Below are positions 1 through 13,272 of a stretch of 64,000 nt of DNA, piece by piece. Made by a program: the position numbers and the translations under genes. The notes beneath the pieces were generated by a model, which was not told the DNA's origin, searched no databases, and saw nothing but the letters and a program-made list of their open reading frames with translations. How positions within the stretch are numbered: position 1 is the stretch's first letter; every line of letters starts with the position of its first letter. Origin of the DNA: Theristus sp. LFF4_11 (taxonomy: Eukaryota; Nematoda; Chromadorea; Monhysterida; Xyalidae); contig JASANC010000922.1 in the NCBI GenBank assembly GCA_030248135.1, positions 35,642 to 99,641 of the forward strand. The letters run 5' to 3'.

Positions 1-650
1 AGACCGAAAATTCTAGGGGGGGGGTCGGACCAAAAGTTGTTGAATAAAAGTGCTAGAAACCACAGCATCCAGTCAAGGCCTCTCTCTAGTCATACATTTT
101 GCTTTGATTTTCGTTCGGGTCGGGACATCTGAAAGCTACACGAACGAGACACGCTGCACGGGTGAGACTTGATATTGAAGTACAGTATTGAAAACATTGA
201 CGTACAAAGTGGTAAATGTATAACAAAGTGGTACGTATACAAAAAAAACATACAATATATATTGAGATACAAACATGCATATAATATAGATACCTACATA
301 TGAGAGAAATATAGAGATATACAAGAGAAAATGTCTCCATCGAAAGTCAAAATCAAAGGTGGTCAGACGGTCAGGATTTGGTGGGGGGGGGGTGTTTGGA
401 AGGTCGAAATCTGGGAGACCCCCCCCCAAATTCGAGAGGGGGGGGGTATTTTGACCAAAATTTGGGGGGGTTTGTCCGGGTGGGGGGGGGTGTCGACTTG
501 GTTGGGGGGGCACCCCCCAACCCCCCCCCCATCTCGACCCCTGGTCACCCGTTTTTGTCAAAAATTTTGTACAACAACAGTAGCAGTAAATTTTTGTAAA
601 ACGGTTGAAAAAGGAAATTTGATGATAAGGGGACGGTATTTCAAATGACC
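1..650. repeat. G-run-rich low-complexity block
   Basis: Homopolymer G and C runs of 7-12 nt are dense between about 380 and 535, with an earlier G9 run at 17-25. The block shares its style with the G-run elements near 48.3, 49.6, 51.8, 53.2 and 54.6 kb, where G runs alternate with short mixed phrases. Open frames across it are Gly/Pro repeats created by the runs, so I do not call coding. No gene is visible from 1 to 1126. Confidence 0.6.
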
Positions 651-1126
651 GACTTGAATTGAATCATCAAAATAACAAAATTCATATCCAGCGCGGATCG
701 AACTTTTTGTCGATTCTCGAATTCAAAAATTTTCAAAATTATTTACCAAATTATTTGATGAAAAGAAGGGTAGCCAAATTGACGTCGGAGGGTAATTTTC
801 ATGAAAGTTTTTGCCAATTTTAAGAATTAAAACAGCCTTATTTAGTTCTAAATGTGTAATATTCGAACTCAGCGCGTCGGCGCGGTTCGAACTTCGAATG
901 CACCTATTTTTGTCGACCATCAGATTTTTATCCGACATTTTGAAAAAAAAATTAAATTAATTTTCAAATTTGAAAAGATTTTCACTTTTTTTGAACCGTA
1001 GTTTCAACTTCAAGGCTTCAAGCCCAAGGTTCAGCTTTCTTTGCACAACTTTCACAGATTTCGCAACTAAACTATGCTTTCAGCTCGTGAACAAAAGGAA
1101 CAAAACAAATCAACGAACCTGAAAAA

Positions 1127-4100
1127 ATGAGCGGACGGGAAGAAGAACCACCGCATGAAACGAGCCACCACGACCACGACAGGCCCGGTATCGTGATCGC
1201 TAACCGAAATGCAAAGGTTGACGATTACGATAGCAACAAAAACCCAACTCATACTCATGTGAGCAACGGTGATGGAAAACGCCCAGAACGCCGTTTCATG
1301 TTGAATTTAACGAAAGATCGAAAACGAGTGCTGCCTCCGTCTTCAACTGTTGTTAACTCATCAACGCCTTCGAGTGTGTCTTTTGTGTTCTTTTTGATGG
1401 GCAACAAAAACCCAGAGAAAGGATTTTTCGAATTGTTTCGTCAAATAATTCACACGTCACATGCTTCACTTCACAAGTGTGTGTGCTTCACTTCACTTTG
1501 TGTTCGGTCGCAAGTTCAGGCAGCATCACCAACGACACTCGCACGTACGGCATTGATTTCATGACCGCCGCTCAAAAGTACGCCGCACGACGCGAGGCAA
1601 AGCGTTTGGGCGAGCAAGAGATGCGTGAGACGACCAGCCGAAAACGCATCAAGCACGTCATCATGGATGAGCATGAGGAGCACTGTGTAAGCATCAGCTG
1701 TCTTTCCTTTTATCTTCAAATGATTTGTGATTTTTTTTGGGTCAAGTTCAATCGTTATGCAGTTGACGTCGTTGATCGTTTATTCGTTTCAGGATTCACC
1801 GAAACATGTCCGTTCGGTTGATGACGAGCAAGAGTGCTCAACAAACTCTGCTAGGTGCAGCTTTATTTTGTTTGATATACTGTACTTGCTAAACAGGCAT
1901 CAATTTATGTTGTTCAGATTGAAGATTTCATTTTCGTTTTCACCAACTTGTTTGCTGTTATTCAAAGATTCGTCATACTTTCAGAAAATTGCTCGTAAAT
2001 TGTCAATTCAAGCCTCCGACTGTGTGTAAGAATGTTGGTGATGAAATGCAAGGTGCAACCGCGTCGACCGGCTGTTTGCGTTCTGATTGGCAATCGAGCA
2101 ATGAGCGCAGTCGTTGTGAAGACCGCACAACTAACGGTGACCGACTGCAACAAATTCTAAGCTTTCACTCACCTATCTACTCAACCACTTTGATTGTGGA
2201 CTAAAATCACGACGAAAACCTAAAACTTTCACTTGTGCAGTTTTTGTAGCCGCTCATTCTGACGCCACTGAGAACCGGCCTCCCAAAGATGAACGATTGA
2301 AAATGATTGATGATCATTTGATTGAGCTGATTGAAAACGAGGTGAGAGTTCAGTTCGAATTGAAAAACACTTTTTTTATTGCAGAAGAAACACGATTTTA
2401 TTTCATTTCAGGTGATGACAGCGACGTCGTCGACAGCCTGGGACGATATTGCTGGGCTGGATGCTGCGAAGCAAGCGCTCCGTGAGGTTGTTGTTTGGCC
2501 GTTCCTCAGACCGTAAGTGTGCTGCTGGTGTGCCAATGCGCCAAACAATTTGAATGTCACGTTTTGAGGTTTTTTTAGAAAACACAAAATTAAAGAGATG
2601 CTTTCATTTTTAGTGACTTGTTTTATGGTTTGCGTGCACCGGCCAAAGGGGTCCTGTTGTTCGGTCCACCCGGAACCGGCAAAACAATGATCGGTAACGA
2701 TCTCGTACGATATGCATTTGTGTTTATGTTCAGCTTCTTGTTTCTTCAATTTGACCACAATAATTATGTTTCGCTCAATTCGAGCAGTCGTTTCAGGGCG
2801 TTGCGTTGCGAGCGACTGCGGTGCAACGTTCTTCAACATCAGCGCCTCATCGGTGACGTCGAAGTGGGTCGGCGAGGGTGAGAAACTGGTGCGCGCCTTG
2901 TTTGCCGTCGCGCGCGTCCGCCTGCCGGCCGTTATATTCATCGACGAGGTCAGTGGCTGGTGCAAAACGGTTATTACACGGTTTGTTGGCTAGTTTAGGC
3001 GATGTATTTAGCCAGGGCTCACCTAGAAAAGCGTACAGAACGCCGTCTAGTTGGGTGCCCATTGAGTTTTCCCCTGTCATTAAGTGCCCTGAGTGCCCAT
3101 ACATGTGTTTGTTTTCATTTGTTTGTTTGTTTCTTTGTTTTGCAGATTGACTCACTGTTGTGCGCACGCAGCGACAGCGAGCACGAGAGCTCGCGACGTA
3201 TCAAGACCGAGTTTCTCGTGCAACTGGACGGCGTTGCGACCAGTGCCGACGAACGTCTGCTCGTGTTGGCTGCCACAAATCGGTCGGTGGGCCGTGGCTT
3301 TTGCAGACGCTGTTGTTTATCCAAATTACAATTGTGTTTTGCTCGCGTTTGCTTCGCCCGCAATCCAATCCAAGCATATTTGCTAGCAAACGAGTGCTTG
3401 AGACTGTGGATTACGGATGAAGTGAGCCCAGTGGCTGGCCGCCCTATTCGCTCACCGCCGACCGGGCGAAAAGCCGCAAAGCAGCACTCGCAGTGTTAGT
3501 CGGCAACTAAATCATAAAAAGAACGACCAAATTAGAGTTTGCTTTTCAGACCGCAAGAATTGGATGAAGCAGCGCGGCGTCGTTTCACGAAGCGCCTGTA
3601 CATCGCGTTGCCGCACAAAGACGCGCGGGCGGCAATGATGCGACGCCTGATCGCACAGCACAAGCACAACTTGGATGCGGCTGCGTTTGAGCGCGCTGCG
3701 CAGCTCACCGATGGTCGGTTGAGAAGTTCAACGTCAGCATCAGTAACACAATTCAAAAATAAAAAGAGTAAATCTGAAGACTTTTACTGCCTTTAGGCAT
3801 CATCTGTGTTTCGTGTTGTGTTGCAGGCTACTCCGGTGCTGACATGCTGTGCGTTTGTCGCGAGACAGCTTATGGGCCACTTCGAGCCCTCGGCGACCAA
3901 CTGGCGGATGCCGATGCTGATTTGGTGAGCGTTGTTGTTAATGCTGGTTCCTTGTGGGTGTTCACTGCAACTAGCATTTGCGCGGACAAACTAGTATTTT
4001 TTGTAATTTGTTATGAAACTTTGCAAATTATGGTTGATTATTGCGTGCAGCTGATCACTTTCAGATAAGACCAATTGATTTTGGTGACTTTGAGAAAGCG

Positions 4101-4190
4101 TTGACGCTCGTGAGACCGTCGGTCGCCAGCGATGACTTGGAGTCGTACGATAATTGGAATCGACAGTTCGGAACCTTGATGGCATCCTAA
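1127..4190 (+). CDS. FIGNL1: Fidgetin-like AAA+ ATPase (FIGNL1 type), 12 exons
   Basis: Exons: 1127-1373, 1520-1686, 1793-1854, 1985-2136, 2241-2341, 2412-2512, 2614-2693, 2797-2948, 3146-3282, 3550-3713, 3827-3924, 4065-4190. All junctions are GT-AG and phase-consistent, giving 528 aa. The C-terminal half is a full AAA module. It has the family lead-in PPKDERLK, Walker A GPPGTGKT (exon 7), the pore-loop segment [10 protein letters not shown], Walker B VIFIDE split by an intron before IDSLL, then [17 protein letters not shown], sensor region AATNR and arginine-finger region DEAARRR. It ends in the Vps4-like C-terminal stretch [10 protein letters not shown]. The N-terminal half is divergent and shorter than in vertebrate FIGNL1. 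Family members are microtubule-severing or recombination-linked ATPases (established for the family). Spastin or katanin are less likely because of the PPKDERLK lead-in and the [18 protein letters not shown] block. Exons 1-4 are the least certain. Confidence 0.9.
2993..3043 (+). repeat. Short dispersed intronic repeat, copy 1
   Basis: It lies in FIGNL1 intron 8 and begins TTTAGGCGATG. It is closely matched in the BCL-2-like intron 2 copies at 45473-45523 (minus) and 57454-57504 (plus), differing at only a few positions over about 50 nt. It contains the small inverted motif AGCC-AG-GGCT. Nature unknown: it could be a SINE or MITE remnant or a structured RNA fragment. Confidence 0.7.
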
Positions 4191-5592
4191 GCGCAAGTCG
4201 CAAATTCGAAATGCTGTTTAGTGTTTTTTGTGCTATATTTTATGGTGCTTCTTGAGTTGGAAGTCGTTTTCATGCAAAGTGCCCTTTTGAACAGGAATGA
4301 AGAAAGTTGTACAGTACAGTAAAGAACTGCAGGAACGGTATTGTATCGTACTCGCTACAACGACCATAATTGCCAACATAGGGATGGCATAGGATATGAA
4401 TCCGTTTTTTCCAATATAAAAAAATGTTTTTACTATCGCTAGAGTTGATGATGGGCAATTGGGACGGTCTCAAATTGGCCAGACTCAATTTGGCTCCGGT
4501 CTCAATCGGGCCAGTCCCAATCGGGCCAGTCTCAATCTGGCTCGTCTCAATCGGTCTGGGCTTGGCTTAATCTGACTTGTTTCTGGCATGCAGAATCTGC
4601 AAGCGTAATCTGGCCAGACAGAATTTTTTGTTGCATGCATGTGTGCGTGCACTGCGCACGCTCACGGCGGAGAAGTAAAACGCAATCGCCACTGTTTTGC
4701 TATTCAAAGTCTAGTAAACATACCACGGGTTTAGCTGACAACCGATATTTCGAGTTTTTGCGCTCACACCAACAGCTATGCAATATCGAATATGCAAAAT
4801 GAGCTCCAGCTATCCATTCAGCTAAAATTTGCCAAGTCTACCACAACCCTGTGCTAAGTGTACCTATTACGCACACCAATTTTTCATTGCAGCAAGCACA
4901 GAAACGTCACTTTTTGATGCAATTTTTTTTATATTATTGATTTTTTAACGTTTGCTGGTTTACGTTTTAAAACCCTTAGTTAATGTTGGGTCGAAGTCGA
5001 TGTTTACACCGTCGCGATTTTTGTGTCTGATTTTTGATGTTCAAAAGCGTGATTTTTTTACAAAACCGCCAGCGTGGTGACACAGGGCATTTCACTTCGA
5101 GCGCATATTTTAAGCTGCAACAGAAACACACAAGTACTTTGCAAATTGTTTAATTTCGAGCAGCAAGTTTGTTTGATTACACGAAAAGTCTTGGGGTTTG
5201 AACACAAACCAAACAGAAATGTTTTTTTCTCAAAACTTTATGTTAACATTGGTGAGCAAAACGACGTGCAACGCGATAACGTGGCATAGATATCTGTGTC
5301 TTCTGCCGTTGCTGCAATAAATGCTGACTTGCACTTTTTTGCAATTACGTTCCCAACACTGTTCCCACAACAGAGATGATGTGTCATCTCTGCGTTTGTC
5401 TCTGGTGTTTTCTGCCGAAATAAAAGTAAACTGGTTGGCCTTGGCTGCACTGCTGCAACAACATTGTATCTCCGTTTACATTTCATTTCACACCGGGTCA
5501 GCTGCTGTTCAATTTTCAGTTTCAATTTTTTGGGCGTTCTTTCAGTCGACTTGACTTTTTCCCGGTCATTTTAAACATTGTTGACTGTCGCC
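4191..5592. other. Intergenic spacer with a short tandem repeat
   Basis: The spacer lies between FIGNL1 and the BAR gene. About 4465-4585 is a degenerate tandem array of roughly 17 nt units built on GTCTCAATCGGGCCA (six to seven units with drift). The rest is AT-rich with no exon-like open stretch or splice pattern that I could support. Confidence 0.6.
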
Positions 5593-6775
5593 ATGGATCT
5601 GTTCAAGAAGGGCATGAATCGCGCAACGCAAGCCGTCGGCGAAGCGGTTGGCTCTGCGAAGAAAACTGAATTTTCACCCGGTTTGTGTTTTCAGAGTGCA
5701 TTTTCAAAGTTTCGTTTCAAAGCTGCAAATGTACATTGGGTACATGTACATGCAAATGTAGTATGCGCATTCGGTGTGGCTCATTGCTGTGCTTTGCATT
5801 CACGTTCGCCATGACTGTTTTGCAGAGGCCGTCGCGTTGCTCGCTCGTGCTGATGAGATCCGTCACAACACCGAGCGGCTGATCCAGGCGCTGCAGTCGT
5901 ACGTGCAGCCGGACCCGACGCTCAGCATTCTGCCGGAGTTGACGGGCGAGCAGCCGAGCAAAGCGACAGTGCTCTCAAGCCGCATGTCTGCGTTCGCCGG
6001 AAAGCTGGACGAGTGGAAACACGATCTGGCTGGCGCGTTTGGTGCCGCTGCGAACGCGTACGACACGGTCAGTCCACTGGCAGCACTCAACGACAACAAA
6101 ATGTCGTTTGTTGTTTTTGCGATTTTTGTGACTGGCAGCAGACAGATATTATTTATTAGGTCGGTTTTTGGTCTCATTGCCTTTTTTCAGATCGGTCATT
6201 CGGAAAAAGCAACATGCCAACAATTCTCAGCGCGTACCATCTTGCCGCTGAAGAATGTTCTGAAAAATGAAATACGAGCGCTGGATGAGGTTCGGTTCGA
6301 TTTACTGCTGTTTTTCATTTGTTTGCGATCAACCTCTGGTGTATTGAAACTGTGTTTGTTTGTAGGAAAGAAACAAGTTAAACAATTGTCGTTTGGACAT
6401 GGACACCGTCAAGAACAAGAAGCAACCGGATGCAAATGAACTGGAACGTTTGGAAAAAGCATTCAATGACCAACAGGACAAGGTACTATCGTTTGCTCTT
6501 TTAGACTGCTTTTGGATATTCGACATCTGGTGTCAGTACTTTTAACAGCTTTCCTTATATTGTTTACTCATTTTTTATGTATTGGGATACGATGTATAAA
6601 AATAGCAATGGAGCTAACACCAAATAACGTTTGAAAACAGGTCTGCAAAATGATTCGTGATCTGGAAGTCAAGGTGACTGACTATCGTTCTGTGCTGAAA
6701 GCATTGGTAGAAGTGGACTTACTTCACTACACGACTTGCGTGAAAGCTTTGGAGGAATTTAGTACAAAATTGTGA
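5593..6775 (+). CDS. Endophilin-like BAR-domain protein without SH3, 5 exons
   Basis: Exons: 5593-5680, 5826-6067, 6191-6289, 6366-6482, 6641-6775, with phases 1,0,0,0, giving 226 aa. The start ATG has a CCATGG context. The N-terminus (MDLFKKGMNRATQAVGEAVG) resembles the amphipathic helix 0 of N-BAR proteins. It is followed by three long amphipathic helical stretches with ILPLKNVLKNEIRALDEERNKL in the middle and ELERLEKAFNDQQDKV later. That matches the organisation of endophilin A/B BAR domains, which dimerise and bend membranes. The protein stops right after the third helix, so no SH3 domain is encoded unless a distant exon exists. Arfaptin-like or other BAR families remain possible. It is convergent with the transporter gene starting at 7035, with only about 260 nt between stops. 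Confidence 0.8.
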
Positions 6776-7034
6776 TTATAATTGGAGAATGTTAGAAGTG
6801 AAAGCATTGTAGTTGTTTTTGTTGGCGTGGCGATTACTATGTTATTTTTATCCACCCTTCTACATCGACTTTTTATGTAGAAAAAACCTCGGTTTAAAAA
6901 GTCATTGGACAAACACGAAAAGTAAAACGATCTAACTTTGCTTGAGACTAAACAAGCAATACAGAATTCAAAAGACAAAAAATCGAACAAACATACTCGT
7001 AAGCATTGAGAAACACCGAGATTGATAAATCACT

Positions 7035-10000
7035 TCACGAACGCTGCGTCAATTGAGCAATCGAATCATCTGTGGCTGCAGCGTATTTGGTAATGTACTG
7101 GCAACTTAGTCCGCTCAAAATGCGCTAAAATGAAGCACGCAGAAGCTTGTGTGATAATAGTTCATACATTGTTTCAAGTGGAACCAGTCCGAATTCATGA
7201 GCGTTAATGTTTGGTTGTGAAATACCTGTTTCAAAGTTCCTGATTCTTGTGAGATTAAGAAGTACACCATGTATGCTGGTATACACATCGTTGACGTAGC
7301 ACCCAGCAAATACCCGATAGTTAAAGCCCAAGTGGGATACGGTGATCCGTCGGCATAATGCAGCGGTTTATAGTTCGCAATCAACACAACAAACAGAATC
7401 TGCAACACAAAATGAAACTTCGATACAGTACAAAATCATAAATATTTAATGATGAAAAGAAACATGAATTGGATGAAAATATTATAAGCTCCATGAAAGC
7501 ACTCACCAGACAACATGAAGGTGCTGTGAACTTCCACAGGTATATCCAAACGCGAGGCGGTCGTTTTCCAATCATGTCCTCCATTGCGTCGAATACCTTC
7601 TCGGCACCTTTGAAGCAAATGATACGTGTCGTTACCAAATTAAGATACCTGCGTAGTTACCACAAAAATAAATCTGTTTCAGTTTTACCGAAACACCACG
7701 CAATGCCAACGACTTCAAAAAATACGATAAACAGCAGTGCAATGCCGCTACATCCGTACATATCAACCAACGTCAACCAATAGCTGCCAGCCTGCAATAA
7801 AGTTCTCAGGCGAACCGAACCATATAAGCTGGTGCATATCTTAGAGTGTCTTGGGCATCGATTGGCAAATAGACGAGATATAAGTCAAACAGCTCGCAAG
7901 TTTGTGTTGAAGGTGAACGACTGGTGTTGGTTCGGCCAACTATCTTTACCGACACATGTATTGGCGTGGTGTATAGCGTACCTGTGTAACGAATATGGTC
8001 CCAATAAAACAAGACATAGTGCACACGATCGCCGTGAAAATCTTTTTGTATTTACGCAGCATTTTTGGGAACAAATCCGAAACAGAAGTGACAATTCCGC
8101 CGACCAAGCAGATCTAAATTAAACAGTTCGATTACATATATAAAAAGTAGAAAATGTCGAATTTTATCAAATAAAAGTGAAATTACCTGTGTGTCGATGC
8201 CAAGGATTGCCAGCACTAAAAATAGAATAACCGCCCACACTTTTTTCAGTGGCATAATTGCAGCAACTTCCGGGTACGCAAGGAATGCCAGTCCCACACC
8301 TGGTTCAACAGTGGAATGCATCCATTTATGACAGCCAACACAGAGAGCATTCAAACTTCATATAACAACGGAAACTGATACACGTCGTCTTCACTGACCG
8401 CTTTTCACCACTTCAGTTACTGCTTTACCAGACATGTGTGACATGTATCCGAGAATTGAAAACACAACGAAGCCAGCGAGCAGGCTCGTGCTTGCATTTA
8501 GTACGCACATCACAAGAGCGTCTCTGCAACATTTTCTAGTTGTCTCAGTTCTCGACGCTCAAATTATGCGTTAAAAAAATCATGATTTTGCTGCACTCAC
8601 TTGTAACAATTGTGGTGGTATCTGTTATGACTGCCCAATGAGATTAGTGCGCCGTAGCCAACTCCGTACGAATAAAAAACTTGTGTGCCAGCATCAAGCC
8701 AAACCTACGAACAACAGTTGAAGCAAATGTGCTATACTTTGCTTCCCAAAACAATAATCATTTGATTTTGACAACTGATTACTGTCGGATCCTGCAGCTT
8801 GGTAATGTTTGGCACAATGAACACTGCAATGCCATTCATGGCGCCTGGCAGTGTAACGCCACGGATTAGCAATGTCAGCAACATAACGTACGGGCTTGTC
8901 GCACATATGTAAACAATCTAAAAATTGCACATTTCAAGTACACTGTAACTTGAAACGAAACACAAGTGGCGTTACCCAACGAGCTTTGGTGATGCCGCGC
9001 CACAGCACAAAGTACAGTGCAATCCATGTGATCACCAAGATTGTTAACAGTTCCCATTGTACTTCGCCGATATCACCGATAGATGCACTTTTGCGAAGAA
9101 CGTGGTTTCTGAATGTCAACAAACTTTCTGAACTGTCTTCATTTGTGATTAGAAACAGTTGTTGAGCCAATGCTCACTCCCAATACTGCTCAACAGATGT
9201 TTGCGATGAATTAGCTAGAAACGTGTTGGTTCCGTTGAGAGTCGCCCCATGATGCCCGGAAACGTCGATACACGTCGTTGGATCATTCCAAGCGTTCGTA
9301 CACGATTCCCAAGGGAAACGATCGTCGAACGTCATTGATGCGATCACGTAATACAACGCCCAACTCGCAATGACAAAGTAGTAGCACATGCAAATCACCG
9401 AGATAGTGACGTTCGCCAAACCGACTCCTGCATTTACATACATGTGGCTGTTGTATTAAGAGTTGTACATCAGTTTCTTTGTTCGACAGACAGCTATATG
9501 ACAGACAGACCCTTGAAGATCGGACAAATGTTCCACACTTCAATGCCGCCTCGTTGCAGATACTGTCCAACAGTGACTTCGAGCAAGAAAATCGGCACTG
9601 CAGCCAGCGACCAAAATACAAGGTAGGCCGCCAAAAATGCTCCTGAATAAAACTGACAATAAAATACAATGATTTCAAACGGTTCCGTCAAGGCTTTATT
9701 TGAATTAAGAGAAGGCCTGTGCTACGGTTGCGCTAACCGCCTCCATTTTTGAAGCAGAGATACGGAAAACGCCAGACGTTGCCGAGGCCAACTGCATATG
9801 CAATCATGGAGACGAGAAAGTCGAATCTGCCGGACCACTTGTCTCGATCAGGGGCGTCATCGGCAATAATTTTCGGTAGCTGCTTCGCATTTGTCGGTAA
9901 TGAATTGGAATTTTGAACGGATTTATCTGTCGTGGTGTTCAAAACATCAGCGCTGACGTTCGCCTGTTGCGCTGACGTTGTTTCATCGTCTGTGTTCGTC

Positions 10001-10050
10001 ATATTATTCAGTGCTACCGTGCACTCGTCGGTGGAAATTGGTGGCGCCAT
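7035..10050 (-). CDS. SLC6 Na+/Cl- neurotransmitter transporter, paralogue A (GABA/creatine/taurine-like), 13 exons
   Basis: Exons, high to low: 10050-9738, 9642-9511, 9427-9178, 9108-8976, 8917-8783, 8704-8601, 8523-8399, 8299-8187, 8113-7982, 7791-7689, 7607-7507, 7399-7226, 7124-7035. Phases all close, giving 634 aa. TM1 reads [19 protein letters not shown]. The monoamine-type Asp is replaced by Gly, so an amino-acid, GABA, creatine or taurine substrate is favoured. EL2 has a Cys pair about 11 residues apart and N-glycosylation sequons. YWENHVLRKS precedes TM4, [14 protein letters not shown] is TM6-7 and [12 protein letters not shown] starts TM8. About 12 TM segments are expected, with a long acidic N-terminus and a short C-tail. 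The family's GPGLAF proline is Val here. Exon 11's acceptor (CTTCAAAG) is weak but required by phase and homology. Confidence 0.92.
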
Positions 10051-10878
10051 TCAATTTCAATCAAATAGAATAAGCATCAACCTTCTCAATGAATGTGTTA
10101 TTCTTTGGCAGTCGATAAATCTGTTTTCAGGGAATTATAGAAAATAAAAAACCTGGAGCATTCATTCGATGCAACGCTTTGCGGCAAGAATGTTGGCTGA
10201 ACACAGCTATCGGTTGAACTTAAAACCGTGTGACGTGCGTAGTCTGAGGTGCAAGCAAAAACGTCATGTTGTAGCTTTAAACTAAACCAATTGTTACGTG
10301 CATTCTGGCTGTTGCCGCAAGCAAAGCAGACATTCGCAGCAGACTGCAAGGCTGACGACAGCACCCTGAATCTGAACCACTTTTTTGCCAGATACGGGGT
10401 GGCGAAAACAAAACCCTACGCTGTAATCAGCACACTTGCAGACATACGTGTCCATACTAATGGCACGTGTGCAGTTCAACTAAAACTTCACTATCATTAT
10501 AACCCCTTTTTAATTTACCAGGGTAAAGTTGCAGGGGTTGGACAGGGACAAACAACCACGAGCAAAAAGTTGTGTTTGGGGCCTGCTTCCAGCGACCGTC
10601 GTTTACGCATTATGAAACGTTTTGACACCCACTCTTTAAAGAACTTGTTTGGGAGTGGCAATTTCATAATTTCCTGTCTTCTATGTATGTAGCTGCGGAG
10701 AGAAGCTGCAGTAAAATACAAAAATTAATGATTTTTTCGGGGCACAGTCGCTATGTAGCTACACTCATAACGATGTAGCAGTGCATTGTAATAAACCACC
10801 AAATATTATAGCAGTTGAACATGCCAAGATGAAGCCTAGACCAAACAAACTGGAATGTGTTTTGTTTTCGACATCTTA

Positions 10879-11016
10879 AGGCCCGTTGATACTGACGTAT
10901 GCTGACGTACGTCGACGTACGTCAAAGGCACGTCTCCATGAACGGTAATATCAATAACACAAGACCTAACGTGCCGTGCCGTGCCGTACGTGCCGTACGT
11001 CAGTATGAACGAGCCT
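10879..11016. mobile_element. PIF/Harbinger-like MITE
   Basis: A 138 bp element with TIRs. The left end is AGGCCCGTTGATACTGACGT and the right end, reverse-complemented, is AGGCTCGTTCATACTGACGT. It is flanked on both sides by TTA (10876-10878 and 11017-11019). A TWA duplication with a GGCCCGTT-type terminus is typical of PIF/Harbinger MITEs. The interior repeats ACGTACGT and GTGCCGTGCC motifs and has no coding capacity. Confidence 0.75.
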
Positions 11017-13272
11017 TTATAATCTACTTAAAACCCGACGAAACAACACAATAGTCTGCCTGCAGTAGAATAACGCAAATAACAATATTGACACAGACGC
11101 GCCAGAAATTTTTGTCATTGGTCGAAACGTTTGAACTCGTGATTCTTCTGCTAAGCAAACTTGCGTTTTACAATTTGGTGGGTAGGATAACAGCATTTGA
11201 AAAGTAGAAAGAAAACTGGATGCCTGTCACAAACAAAACACAAAAAACAGAAAAACTACATTGTAAAAGCGCATTCATGAAGCTCAATAAAAAACCCTTC
11301 AACGAGCAATAAAACTATGCTCTCGCGAATGCATAAACAGCCGCATAGCTACGACGCACTTGTTGCTTGCGCAATGAACATTGCAGCCACGCGCCTGTCG
11401 CGTAGCACTTCTACAGCTGCATGCGCTTTGCGAATGCATCAAAAATCGCATAACTACGGTTCACTGTTAGGGGCGCCAATCAAACAACGCGAACGCATTT
11501 TGCAGTGCTTTATAGCTTCATGAATGTCGCTAAGTTTCTGTTCTGAAAGCTTTGTAAACGTTGATGGGTACAAATGTACAAGACTCAATCCAGGCAAACT
11601 GCACCCTGTTGCGAATTGCAACAAAATGTGTGTGTGAGACTATAAATTCAGATGAAAACTCTGTTAAAAAGAATGGATAAAAACAACATGATTCAATGTG
11701 AGCTGTATCCACGCATTGCCAGTTAAATTCAACCTTTGCAATTGCCTTTGCGAAACGGATATGCGACGCATGGCCATGGCTCAAAGCTGCAGGAAAACGC
11801 AATGCAACGAACAAGCTCAAGTCAAGTTGATGAAAAAAATAATCCTGTGCGTTTGATTAAAGGAAACACACAACAAGCACACAACCATGTGTGTAGTAAG
11901 TAGCACTGTGGTGGGCTAACGGATTGCTGCACTGCAGTGGTACAAATCTGCAAACTATCCGTCCATATCTATTAAAACATAAAGTACCAAAGACTGTGGT
12001 GGCAATATTATCGTCAACGTTCTTTATGAAGAAAAACTGATGTACCCGGCTTTAGGTTTTGTAAAAATGTTCGCTGCATCTGTGATCTCAGACAAAAAAA
12101 TGCGTGAAAAGGAAAGGCACACATCGGTTGTGCATTTCTCGAACGTTCAGTCTACAAGAAAAACCAGATAAAACTAGTTCTAATGCAGCGCTTGTTTTGT
12201 GGGTACCAACTGACACACGTGCCATGTTCATGCAAATACTGCCGTTCTGTTAATTTACTTGAAGGCTCTTGAAATGTGCTGGATCACAGTGCGATAATTG
12301 ACTAATTTTGATGGGAAACTTGAAGATTAAATATCTATAAATTGGTAACTTGGAAGATAAGAAGAAGAAGAGAAGTTGAAGATGGGTTATTTTACACGCG
12401 TGAGCCATGTTGTGACCACATTACCATGCATTTTTAAAGTTTCTTATTATTATTTTGTATCTGATCTGGTATTTTCTGGTTCATTTTTGATTTTTTTGCG
12501 TTTTGCTCAGTCATTCGTGTGCAGGTAAATGAATTTTCTGAAATTTTGCACAAATCTAAGTTGAACTTTCCTGAACAACTGCCTAAAATTTTATTGATTA
12601 TGGTTCAACTCGAGAAATAACGCGTCAAACACCTACCCACTACTTGAAACACCCTGTAGTTTGTTTAGCTAAAGTAAAACCAAACAGCTTGTAAAAGAAT
12701 GCTTGAAAATAACAGACGTGTCACCTATTATTTTACCAACACGCAATGAATCGCACTTTTTAAGCCTCTGCTTTGCTTTGTGTGCACATAATGAATAATG
12801 TTCTTGAATGTCAGTGCTGAAAGCTGAACACCAAGTAGTGAAGAACGTTAATCACAGTTTTATGGTAACACATTTTTTAAAAACTGGTTTCTACTTGAAA
12901 ATGCCATGGACTTTTGTTGTTGTTTATTATCACATTCCTTCTTTTTTGGTAACTTTTTAATATTAACAAACTTAAAAAACGGTTTTCACCAGTAAATGTT
13001 CTGCGTTAATGTGAAAAGTGGCTTATCCGAATGAGTTTGGGCAAAAAGAAAAATGTAGCTCAATCCACCAAGAAAACTGTTCAAATGTTTTCGAATGGGT
13101 GCAGTTAATGAGCAAGTTAAAATTGTCAAAAGTTGATGGTTGCAGTTGGCAAAATAAAAAAAACACAAGTATACCGTATATCAACAGTCTTTTTTGATAA
13201 CGCCAGCACAATTGCAGACAAACGTTCTTAAGTCATAGCTTTAATAATTCCAACCACAATGACCACTACATA

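Noticed and set aside
331..648. Open frames of about 60-105 codons through the G/C runs near the window start
   Set aside because: They are Gly/Pro strings produced by homopolymer runs, open on both strands at once, with no splice context or family similarity.
2993..3043. Nematode telomere or spliced-leader-like sequence suggested by TTTAGGC
   Set aside because: Only a single TTAGGC is present, with no tandem array and no splice-leader donor or Sm-site context. I treated it as a dispersed intronic repeat.
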